A stretch of 6,357 nt of DNA from NCBI GenBank assembly GCA_964421575.1, contig CAYQXI010000103.1, positions 1 through 6,357 on the forward strand. The letters are read 5' to 3'. The stretch comes from JAAOZN01 sp964421575. Its GTDB lineage: Archaea > Thermoproteota > Nitrososphaeria > Nitrososphaerales > JAAOZN01. Of the stretch, positions 1 through 5,300 are shown piece by piece. The translations under genes and the position numbers were made by a program. How positions within the stretch are numbered: position 1 is the stretch's first letter; each line of letters begins with the position of its first letter. The notes below the pieces were generated by a model, which saw only the letters and a program-made list of their open reading frames with translations, was not told where the DNA came from and did no database searches.

Positions 1-1172
1 ATTGGATGACCTAGAGCGATGCCGCTACCAACAGGGTTAGTCTTCTCAAGATCGAAGTTGAGCTCTCTTATGCAGGCTATAGCTTGCGCTGCGAATGCCT
101 CATTCAACTCTATCACATCAAGATCCTTGACCTCAAGCCCAGCCTTAAGTAAAGCCTTCTTGACAGCGGGTATAGGTCCTAAACCCATGTAGGCTGGATC
201 TACACCGCCTGAGGCGTAAGATCTTATAACCCCTAAGATCGGCTGACCTAGCTCCTCAGCCTTCTCCCGCTTCATCAGCACAACAGCAGCGGCGGCATCG
301 TTTATGCCAGACGCGTTACCAGCGGTCACCGTTCCATCCTTCTTGAACACAGGCGGTAGTGCAGCCATCTTCTCTAGGGTGGTGTCCATAGGGCGCTCGT
401 CTGTGTCAAATATGATTGGAGGACCTTTCTTTTGGGGTATTTCTACTGGTACGATCTCTTCTTTAAATAACCCTGCTTTTATAGCCGCTCTTGCCCTCTG
501 GTGGCTCAAAAAGCCTAGCTTATCCTGCTCTTCCCTAGTTATACCATATTTTTCAACTATGTTCTCAGCTGTCATTCCCATGTGATATCCGTAAAAGATC
601 TCCCACAACCCATCGTAGACCATAAGATCCAGAATCTGACCGTAGGCGTTTATGTCCATCCTATACCCCCACCTAGCCTTAGGTAGAGCGTATGGGGCAC
701 TGCTCATGTTTTCAAACCCACCTGCTACGACGATCTCAGCTTCACCGGCGGCGATCGCTTGAGCCGCTAGTGCGATCGACTTTAAACCAGAGGCGCAGAC
801 CTTATTTACAGTGAATGCTGGTGTTTCTTTGGGTATACCTGCGTAGATTGCAGCCTGCCTTGCTGGGTTCTGACCTTGGCCAGCTTGGAGCACGTTCCCC
901 ATGATCACCTCGTCGATCTGGACTGGTATGCTGTCTTCGCTCCACTGATAATACTGCTTCTCTAGATCTGTTAAGCCAGCACCTCTAAAGACGCTTGGAG
1001 CCAGAGATTGGATACTTTCGCTCACCACCGGTCTAAGATTGGCCCTCCTCAAGGCTTCGTGAACCACTATAGCGCCTAACCGACTTAGAGGCACATCTTT
1101 CAAGGAGCCGCCGAAGTTACCTATAGCTGTTCTAACAGCACTGGTAATAACTACTTCAACCAAACCATCCAC
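1..1172 (-). CDS. Acetyl-CoA acetyltransferase-type thiolase (partial, C-terminus beyond left edge)
   Basis: Thiolase-superfamily enzyme, expected to condense two acetyl-CoA to acetoacetyl-CoA or cleave 3-ketoacyl-CoA in the cytosol. About 390 residues are visible. The nucleophilic Cys is in NKVCASGL (Cys126). Other family motifs are GQNPARQAA (about residues 100-108), NEAFAAQ (codons at about 88-108 of the window) and GSGIALGHP, whose catalytic His (about 389) sits at the window edge. The second active-site Cys lies outside the window. NEAF rather than the HDCF of SCP2-type thiolases points to the classical biosynthetic/degradative class. I chose the GTG at 1172 because it lies about 25 bases downstream of a TATA box and would give a leaderless mRNA; a TTG at 1163 is the alternative. 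Between the N-terminal helix (ALRRANL) and DEVIMGN there are about 30 more residues than in bacterial thiolases. It is transcribed on its own promoter, in the same direction as the capsid operon upstream. In some archaea such enzymes serve the 3HP/4HB cycle, but that role is only a possibility here. Confidence 0.93.
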   Translation of the reverse strand, partial: MDGLVEVVITSAVRTAIGNFGGSLKDVPLSRLGAIVVHEALRRANLRPVVSESIQSLAPSVFRGAGLTDLEKQYYQWSEDSIPVQIDEVIMGNVLQAGQGQNPARQAAIYAGIPKETPAFTVNKVCASGLKSIALAAQAIAAGEAEIVVAGGFENMSSAPYALPKARWGYRMDINAYGQILDLMVYDGLWEIFYGYHMGMTAENIVEKYGITREEQDKLGFLSHQRARAAIKAGLFKEEIVPVEIPQKKGPPIIFDTDERPMDTTLEKMAALPPVFKKDGTVTAGNASGINDAAAAVVLMKREKAEELGQPILGVIRSYASGGVDPAYMGLGPIPAVKKALLKAGLEVKDLDVIELNEAFAAQAIACIRELNFDLEKTNPVGSGIALGHP

Positions 1173-1194
1173 CAGAGGTGGCTATTTTAGGTGT

Positions 1195-1202
1195 TTTATA
1201 AA
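1195..1202 (-). promoter_or_regulatory. TATA box of the thiolase gene
   Basis: On the minus strand the sequence TTTATAAA is centred about 26 bases upstream of the GTG at 1172. This is the usual archaeal TATA-to-start distance, so the transcript would begin at or within a couple of bases of the start codon. No Shine-Dalgarno site precedes the start, which fits leaderless initiation. Confidence 0.65.
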
Positions 1203-1266
1203 AGTTGAGCTGAAAAAGGGAAGTCATATGGAGCTTAGAATGCTATAAAGTAACATAATTCGATGC

Positions 1267-1309
1267 AAATAAAAATAGGTGGGTGGGAGAGCGTGGATCT
1301 TACGCTCTC
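1267..1309 (-). terminator. Hairpin plus T-tract terminator of the capsid operon
   Basis: On the minus strand an 8-bp perfect stem (GAGAGCGT / ACGCTCTC, arms 1302-1309 and 1287-1294, 7-base loop) is followed within about 10 bases by a T-rich run (TATTTTTATTT, 1277-1267). The first base of the stem overlaps the stop codon of the downstream RHH gene, so it closes the operon exactly. The rest of the gap, 1203-1266, holds no gene I can support. Confidence 0.7.
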
Positions 1310-1500
1310 TACCTAAGGTTCTTTTCTCTACTCCAAAGAACCCACTGTTTCAACGCCTCGTTTACTATCTGGCTGAAGGAAGGGATCTTTTCGCCCTTTT
1401 CATTCGCTTCTTTAACCCTCTTACGCCAGATCTCCTCTAACACTTCTGCGACATCGCTGTCAACGCTGAAAGGACCTATCTTGCTTTTGGTGGGGGGCGT
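1309..1500 (-). CDS. Ribbon-helix-helix small protein with probable ACG start (last gene of capsid operon)
   Basis: An open frame downstream of the major capsid gene encodes a CopG/Arc-like RHH protein. It has a basic N-terminus, a beta-strand IGPFSV, a long first helix (about residues 14-37) and the second-helix signature IPSFSQIVNEAL (39-50). RHH proteins dimerise through the strand and bind palindromic DNA. There is no ATG, GTG or TTG ahead of the strand; the only GTG (1443) would delete it. An SD-like AGGGGTG (1515-1509) lies 8 bases before an ACG at 1500, the same spacing as the other genes of the operon. Starting there gives 63 residues beginning (M)PPTKSKIGPFSV. The other RHH gene of the window is also 63 residues and begins MPAKGRKGITI. 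So ACG is either a rare working start or a mutated ATG, in which case the gene is broken. The frame is also continuous with the capsid gene except for its TAA stop. The hairpin terminator begins at its own stop codon. DNA binding is inferred from the fold. Confidence 0.62.
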   Translation of the reverse strand, partial: TPPTKSKIGPFSVDSDVAEVLEEIWRKRVKEANEKGEKIPSFSQIVNEALKQWVLWSREKNLR

Positions 1501-1518
1501 AGTCCCTACACCCCTTTT

Positions 1519-2475
1519 TTAGGCTGAGGTTATCTTCCCAATAGCTAGAGGGTCTATCGTAGCGTAGTTCCATCTAGCGGTTGCGGGTAAATGTACTAGA
1601 TCATTTATAGCATCGTCAACCTCTTCGATTGTGTAGTCTCTGCGCACAAAGAGCACACCAGCGAACCTTGTAGCAACCATAAGTGCTGTCCCCTGAGGCA
1701 CCAATGAGGAAACCAAGATCTTTAAGCCGGGTAGATAGGCTATCGGATTCCCCGGTCTAAATTCTTGCGCAGAGAAGGCTATGAGATTCTGTACAGCAGG
1801 GTCCTTCAGAAGGTCAGCGTATTCAGAGGGGTTGACCGCTAACACATCTGGTTCCCTGTCGTTAGCTGCCATCGTGCTCCACATAGAGGCTATGTCGCTG
1901 AATTTTAGCTGCCCGCTCGTTTGAGCGTTAGCTTGGTTCCCTGCGTCTTCGATGAGTTTTGATATTATGTATCCGCTTTCAAATTTCGCCAGTGCTCTAC
2001 CTAGCTCAGCCAGCTGCCTATCTATCACATCCCACTCAGCATCTTCCACCATATCTCTGGTTATCACAGCCCTGCCGCCACTCTTTCTAGCGGTTATTGT
2101 TACAAAGCTATAGCGCTCTTCAGTTATGGGTAGCTCACCAGACTCTGCGACCCAGTCTACTGTTGCAGCCGTAGCCTTCGGCACCTTTATGGTAGGCGCA
2201 TCCTTTGTTACTACGACGCAGAGCTGCCTTCCTATTAGATTCGGTATCGCAGCATCCCAGACCTGCGCAAGCACACTAGCCGTTACGGCTATGTCGCTTG
2301 AGAATACGGTTTCGCTTAATTTTAACGTGCCAATCTTTTCTCGCAGATCCTTTAACATCTCTGTGCATAGTCTCCCTCCTCTTATGATCGGTTTGTCTGC
2401 ACTGAGGGTTTCGTTCAGCCTTTTTAGAGCTGGTGAGTCGATGTCCTTACCTTTCAACCAAGAAACCTTCTCCAA
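1519..2475 (-). CDS. HK97-fold major capsid protein
   Basis: 318 residues with the layout of a tailed-virus HK97-fold coat protein, the main shell subunit. There is an N-terminal arm (1-60) and a strand-rich E-loop region (about 95-140, with WVAESGELPITEERYSF and ITRDMVEDAEW). A long amphipathic spine helix follows (about 148-178), then an A/P-domain stretch (about 195-275, with VNPSEYADLLKD and FRPGNPIAYLPG), and a closing beta segment RWNYATIDPLAIGKI. The start is a TTG, the only start codon between the preceding in-frame stop and the conserved region. It lies 7 bases after a perfect GAGGTGA site that contains the stop codon of the cement gene, so translation is coupled. Position directly after portal, protease and cement genes makes a virion role far more likely than an encapsulin, although the folds are related. 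There is no evident extra N-terminal delta domain; scaffold-like sequence is instead fused to the protease. Confidence 0.88.
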   Translation of the reverse strand: MEKVSWLKGKDIDSPALKRLNETLSADKPIIRGGRLCTEMLKDLREKIGTLKLSETVFSSDIAVTASVLAQVWDAAIPNLIGRQLCVVVTKDAPTIKVPKATAATVDWVAESGELPITEERYSFVTITARKSGGRAVITRDMVEDAEWDVIDRQLAELGRALAKFESGYIISKLIEDAGNQANAQTSGQLKFSDIASMWSTMAANDREPDVLAVNPSEYADLLKDPAVQNLIAFSAQEFRPGNPIAYLPGLKILVSSLVPQGTALMVATRFAGVLFVRRDYTIEEVDDAINDLVHLPATARWNYATIDPLAIGKITSA

Positions 2476-2482
2476 ACTACCT

Positions 2483-2489
2483 TCACCTC
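2483..2489 (-). promoter_or_regulatory. Shine-Dalgarno site deciding the TTG start of the major capsid gene
   Basis: GAGGTGA on the minus strand, 7 bases ahead of TTG 2475. Its final TGA is the stop codon of the cement gene, so termination and re-initiation are tightly linked. The surrounding 10-mer TGAGGTGAAG recurs exactly before the cement gene. Confidence 0.75.
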
Positions 2490-2914
2490 AGCAAAATTAG
2501 GATCTGGTCACCTTCTACCGCTGACTGCAGCGCTATACCAGCACGCTTAGCATAGTAGATAGTGTAGGTGCTCGTCCCCCCTTCATTCACTTCTTGATCT
2601 GGTAATGCTACCGCCCTACCGCTATCATCTGAGCACACAGCTTCCCCAGCAGCTATAGTGCCCCCCGCTTCAACCTTCACTATCCCAGCTATCGCTACAG
2701 GCACCATGCTACCTTCTTCAGCGTCGCTCAAAGCGACACCTATCACACCGTAGTCTACCGAAGTGGCTTGCTGCACCTGAGGCGGAGGACCGTCTGCCGC
2801 TAACTTGACGAAGAGGTTCTTCGATATTCGGGAGGCTGCTTTGAATATCGAGGCTATAGCAGAGCCGCCGAAGTCGTGTATGATGCCGCTTCCACCAGGC
2901 CATTTATCCACCAA
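2483..2914 (-). CDS. Capsid cement/decoration protein (DUF2190-like)
   Basis: 143 residues, mostly beta, with the pattern of DUF2190-type capsid cement proteins, which bind the outside of HK97-fold shells and stabilise them. Visible features are LFVKLAADG, then VIGVALSDAEEGSMVPVAIAG, then IVKVEAGGTIAAGEAVCSDDSGRAV, a loop, and a final AGIALQSAVEGDQILILL strand. The AIAGIVKVEAGG...AGE motif is the typical family core. The open frame reaches a GTG at 2926, but that GTG lies inside the Shine-Dalgarno sequence (2929-2923) and cannot be used with it. The TTG at 2914 has an 8-base spacing matching the neighbouring genes; a GTG at 2911 is also possible. It is followed with 7 bases to spare by the major capsid gene, the usual cement-capsid pairing in tailed viruses. 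The N-terminus DKWPGGSGIIHDFGGSA is Gly-rich and I cannot assign it. Family assignment is by pattern, not by alignment. Confidence 0.72.
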   Translation of the reverse strand: MVDKWPGGSGIIHDFGGSAIASIFKAASRISKNLFVKLAADGPPPQVQQATSVDYGVIGVALSDAEEGSMVPVAIAGIVKVEAGGTIAAGEAVCSDDSGRAVALPDQEVNEGGTSTYTIYYAKRAGIALQSAVEGDQILILLR

Positions 2915-2922
2915 CCGTAACT

Positions 2923-2929
2923 TCACCTC
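2923..2929 (-). promoter_or_regulatory. Shine-Dalgarno site of the cement gene
   Basis: GAGGTGA on the minus strand, 8 bases ahead of the TTG at 2914. It overlaps the upstream GTG at 2926 and so rules that GTG out as the start. It sits in the 43-base gap after the protease gene, the only gap of more than 10 bases between the four virion genes. Confidence 0.65.
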
Positions 2930-2957
2930 ACCACATTCTCCTCCTTACCCAACTACA

Positions 2958-3977
2958 TCAGTCTCCGAGGAGGACGCGGAGACTTGGGATGCCGGAGGTT
3001 TGTCCGCTCTGCGCCTCGCTGGGTGAGGCTACTATCCCCTTACCTCGCTGCTCTGGACTAGTCTTGCTGTCTTTAAGGATACGTTCTAACCTCTCAATGC
3101 GCTCCGCGATCTGGCTCAGCTGCTGACCCCAGCTGTCAGCATCCTTCTTCTCCGCCGATCCGGCTACTCCGGATTTGCCGGATGGTTGGGGGTTTGAGGA
3201 TTCTTCTTGCTCTCTCACCTCCCTTTTTGGGGTAGGCTTGCTTAACCCCCCAAGGTCTGCGTGACCTTGGGTCTGGGTTAGTGCGTTTTCTTGCAGCTTT
3301 TCGAGTATCGTTACTGAGGTGTTTGGGTCTCCTGGTTGGACGCCTTTGGGTAGTAGTAGGATGCCTTCGAAGACCAGCCCTTTCGGCTCGAGAAAGTTGT
3401 TTGAGGCTTCGTTGTAGAGGTAGTTTGCTTCTATGCTGCTGTGTAAGATTTCACCGTTTTTGACGAGGTTGTATGTTTCTTCGTTGACCGAAGCTAAGCA
3501 TTCAACACGCCTATCTTCGTATTCAGCCCATTCTACGGCGCCCACTTGGATCTTCGAGGCTGGGTCGTGTGATGGGCCGTACCAGACCGGCTTTCCTATG
3601 AGGGTTCTGGCTGCTTTCATAAGCTCCTCATCTAAGTAGAGGTTTCTGTTCAGCGTCGAGCCTGCGTTTAGGGCTACGATCTTAATGTACCTAGAGTTGT
3701 TTAGAGGTTCTAAGGCTTGGAGCCAGCTGAATGATTCTTTCAATAAGCCTTTGAGCCCACTCCGCTTCCTCTCTTCGACCCACTTGGCTGCTTTACCGTC
3801 AGTCCAACCTTTGTGTACGTCAAATAAATAGGAGGCTATTTTAAATCGCGGTGAGTCTTTGTCTTTACAGACCAGCACCTTAACCCCTAACCTCTCATTA
3901 AGATCGAGTAGCTTCTGGTCGCTGGTTCTGTCTTCACCGCCTTCTTCTACATCCACCTTCACGTATTCTTCGCTCAT
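2958..3977 (-). CDS. Capsid maturation protease fused to a scaffold-like C-terminal domain
   Basis: 339 residues. The central region (about 95-225) matches the HK97-type prohead protease fold (S78/U35/XkdF-like) in layout: NRNLYLDEELMKAA, then GKPVWYGPSH with a candidate catalytic His137, then IQVGAVEWAEYEDRRVECLASV. The segment GEILHSSIEAN follows, with a candidate nucleophile Ser180 or Ser181, then the closing FEGILLLPKGVQPGDPNTSV. These enzymes cleave scaffold and capsid during head maturation. Residues 230-280 are a polar Gln/Pro/Lys/Ser linker. Residues about 283-304 (GQQLSQIAERIERLERIL) form a short coiled coil, followed by a disordered tail, as in scaffold domains. The N-terminal 90 residues include GWTDGKAAKWVEE, a Trp-rich helix of unknown role. 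The ATG overlaps the portal stop (TAATG), 8 bases after GGAGGTG. Catalytic residues are inferred from position in the motif pattern. A scaffold function for the tail is inferred from composition and place in the operon. Confidence 0.8.
   Translation of the reverse strand: MSEEYVKVDVEEGGEDRTSDQKLLDLNERLGVKVLVCKDKDSPRFKIASYLFDVHKGWTDGKAAKWVEERKRSGLKGLLKESFSWLQALEPLNNSRYIKIVALNAGSTLNRNLYLDEELMKAARTLIGKPVWYGPSHDPASKIQVGAVEWAEYEDRRVECLASVNEETYNLVKNGEILHSSIEANYLYNEASNNFLEPKGLVFEGILLLPKGVQPGDPNTSVTILEKLQENALTQTQGHADLGGLSKPTPKREVREQEESSNPQPSGKSGVAGSAEKKDADSWGQQLSQIAERIERLERILKDSKTSPEQRGKGIVASPSEAQSGQTSGIPSLRVLLGD
3249..3271. repeat. Perfect 9-bp inverted repeat inside the protease-scaffold gene
   Basis: CCCAAGGTC and GACCTTGGG are separated by 5 bases, so the DNA and the mRNA can both form a strong hairpin. 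It encodes residues about 235-243 (TQGHADLGG), at the junction between the protease and the scaffold-like tail. It contains the same AGGTC/GACCT pentamers as the inverted repeat at 5223-5240. Function unknown. Confidence 0.6.
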
Positions 3978-5173
3978 TAAGGCTGCACCTCCTCACTCAG
4001 CGGGAACCCTAGACTGGCTAACAGTCGTCTAACCTCATCGACTCTAAGGAAGCCGAGCTCGCCAGCACGAAGCACGTGGTCGAACTTTATCTCAGGCGGC
4101 TCAACTTGACCCCAGTTGAGTCGCACAGAAGCTTTTGCAGGATCAAAGCCAGCTTGAGCAACTATTGGTCTGAAGATCTTCTTCTCTACTACTCGTTTTA
4201 TGTATCTTTGGAGCGAGCGTATAAGCCTCTCGAACTGCTCCTGCACTACTCTAGCCGACGCTTCTGTATATCCCGGTGTTGTGAAGAGCTTTGTGATCGG
4301 GGTCTGGAGGGCCTTTAAGTAGGCGTTTTCGAAGTATTGTATGATGAACTCGAGGCGCCCTCTTATATCCAAAGTTTCCTCCACGATCTTGACATCCTTG
4401 TTTACTGCGATGCGTTCACCAGCATCGAGCTTCCCGATGAGCGCGGCTTGAGCCTGTATCCAAGCATCGCTTGCGTCTGCGAAGACCCAAGCTGAGCGTG
4501 GTATGTAGTGGTGTAGAATTTTGCGGAGATCATCTCTAACCATAGCCTTAATCTTATAGAGAGGTGGGACTACTCTCGTTACAGACGAGCCGTCACTAAA
4601 CTTGAGCGTGTAGGTTAGAGTTTCAGCAAGTGTATGTAGGAGACCTCTGCCGTAGGACTCTGCGCTAACACCGCCCCAACGCCAGTGTATAATTTCTTCC
4701 GGTCTAAACTCTACTCTACTATTATGTTTATGCTGCTCTATCTTCAGAACCGTACCATCTCTGCTTCGATGGATGCGCCAGCCGCTGTCGATAGGTAGGA
4801 TTCTTAGATCTTTAAGATCTAGGGGTGTAATGAGCTCGGTGAACGAGTTCCCATACGCCACTATTTCTTTAGCAACCTCTAATAGAAAGCTGTCTAGGTC
4901 AACTTCTTCAGCAAAAAGGTCTACAGCCCCTTTGGCTTCTTCATATCCTTCGGCGCAAGATGTGTGGAAGCCTGAGCCTACGATGGCTTGGGCGTAGAAG
5001 TCTACTGCCGCTCTCGCATCTTCGTCTTTCTTGTAGATTTCGACTAGTGTGGCGAATGCTGGTTCTGGTGTTTCTGGTATTGAGGGTGCGGCTATGGTCT
5101 TGAGTATGCCTTTCTCCCATAGCTTAAGTAGGTTGTTGACCTTCTCCTTTATGACCGCTATCTGACCGCTCAT
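3977..5173 (-). CDS. Phage/archaeal virus portal protein (HK97 family type)
   Basis: 398 residues, within the usual range for the smaller portal proteins. Portals form a dodecameric ring at one vertex of the head, through which DNA enters and leaves. Recognisable blocks run in family order. First is the helix DARAAVDFYAQAIVGSGF (about 52-69), then EIVAYGNSFTELI (103-115) and LRILPIDSGWRI (123-134). Next come EFRPEEIIHWRWGGVSAESYGRGLL (155-179) and a central segment up to about 265. The stem/wing helices follow (274-340, including YLKALQTPITKLFTTPGYTEASARVVQEQFERLI), and a C-terminal winged segment PPEIKFDHVLRAGELGFLRVDEVRRLLASLGFP. It is the first gene of the operon. Its ATG lies about 30 bases after a TATA box with no SD, indicating a leaderless or very short-leader mRNA. 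Its stop overlaps the protease start. No terminase gene lies upstream, where tailed viruses usually keep it; a divergent regulator is there instead. Confidence 0.87.
   Translation of the reverse strand: MSGQIAVIKEKVNNLLKLWEKGILKTIAAPSIPETPEPAFATLVEIYKKDEDARAAVDFYAQAIVGSGFHTSCAEGYEEAKGAVDLFAEEVDLDSFLLEVAKEIVAYGNSFTELITPLDLKDLRILPIDSGWRIHRSRDGTVLKIEQHKHNSRVEFRPEEIIHWRWGGVSAESYGRGLLHTLAETLTYTLKFSDGSSVTRVVPPLYKIKAMVRDDLRKILHHYIPRSAWVFADASDAWIQAQAALIGKLDAGERIAVNKDVKIVEETLDIRGRLEFIIQYFENAYLKALQTPITKLFTTPGYTEASARVVQEQFERLIRSLQRYIKRVVEKKIFRPIVAQAGFDPAKASVRLNWGQVEPPEIKFDHVLRAGELGFLRVDEVRRLLASLGFPLSEEVQP
3986..3992 (-). promoter_or_regulatory. Shine-Dalgarno site of the protease gene
   Basis: GGAGGTG on the minus strand lies inside the last codons of the portal gene and 8 bases ahead of the ATG at 3977. 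It confirms that start and shows coupling of the two genes through the TAATG overlap. Confidence 0.8.
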
Positions 5174-5189
5174 TTACCGTCGCATGATG

Positions 5190-5203
5190 GTAGGTAAACC
5201 TAC
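5190..5203. promoter_or_regulatory. Palindromic candidate operator in the capsid-operon promoter
   Basis: GTAGGTAAACCTAC: perfect 6-bp arms with a 2-base centre. It lies between the TATA box (5205-5211) and the predicted transcription start (about 5178-5184), so a bound dimer would block the promoter. A second, imperfect palindrome (5175-5192, outer arms TACC/GGTA, 6 of 9 pairs) adjoins it. The adjacent divergent RHH protein is the natural candidate ligand; this is inference. Confidence 0.55.
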
Positions 5204-5204
5204 T

Positions 5205-5211
5205 ATTTAAA
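5205..5211 (-). promoter_or_regulatory. TATA box of the capsid operon
   Basis: CCTTTAAATAGT on the minus strand, with the core TTTAAAT centred about 35 bases from the portal ATG. It predicts transcription starting about 5-11 bases ahead of the ATG. No SD lies in that short leader. Confidence 0.6.
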
Positions 5212-5222
5212 GGTTGCTTTTA

Positions 5223-5240
5223 GACCTCTTTCAATAGGTC
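5223..5240. repeat. GACCT/AGGTC inverted repeat between the divergent promoters
   Basis: Perfect 5-bp arms with an 8-base spacer, placed upstream of both TATA boxes. Together with 5190-5203 and single copies at 5211-5214 and 5284-5287, it makes six ACCT/AGGT tetramers in about 96 bases. Fewer than one would be expected at random composition. It may be a second binding site for the same regulator. Confidence 0.4.
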
Positions 5241-5262
5241 AATAAACCATCAAAGAGTAAGG

Positions 5263-5269
5263 TATATAT
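5263..5269 (+). promoter_or_regulatory. TATA box of the divergent RHH gene
   Basis: GGTATATATC on the plus strand, centred about 35 bases before the ATG at 5301. The predicted start is near 5291, which falls on a small palindrome ACCGGT (5291-5296). There is no SD, so the mRNA has a very short leader. Confidence 0.6.
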
Positions 5270-5300
5270 CTACTCCAGTATTAACCTATAACCGGTCAAG

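Noticed and set aside
304..585. 93-residue plus-strand open frame
   Set aside because: It is antisense to the thiolase, which has strong catalytic motifs in the minus frame.
1156..1227. 23-codon minus-strand ORF starting at ATG 1227 and overlapping the thiolase start
   Set aside because: It covers the thiolase TATA box and has no SD or recognisable sequence. Although a TATA-like element lies at 1242-1249, this is most simply chance.
1283..1522. 79-residue open frame on the plus strand
   Set aside because: It is the antisense of the RHH gene at 1309-1500 and of the terminator hairpin. The minus frame has a recognisable domain, while the plus frame does not.
1519..2475. Encapsulin nanocompartment interpretation of the HK97-fold gene
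   Set aside because: Portal, protease and cement genes directly upstream in the same operon mark a virus-type head. Encapsulins are normally encoded alone with a cargo enzyme, and none is recognisable here.
2718..2903. 61-residue minus-strand frame overlapping the cement gene
   Set aside because: It is an alternative frame of the cement gene, rich in Arg and Ser with no family resemblance.
2935..2950. Minimal ATG-TGG-TGA reading frame after an AAGGAGG motif in the gap before the cement gene
   Set aside because: The SD-like motif is only about 3 bases from the ATG and a two-residue peptide has no support. The motif is more likely part of a purine-rich initiation region.
3215..3223. Internal GGGAGGTGA inside the protease-scaffold gene, as a possible start for a separate scaffold protein
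   Set aside because: No ATG, GTG or TTG follows at a usable distance; the only GTG lies inside the motif itself. A lambda-like internal scaffold start is therefore not supported.
1173..5300. Attachment-site direct repeats or a tRNA target flanking the capsid cassette
   Set aside because: I compared the intergenic stretches at 1173-1308, 5174-5300 and 5761-5793 by eye and found no shared direct repeat and no tRNA-like sequence. Longer boundaries may lie outside the window.
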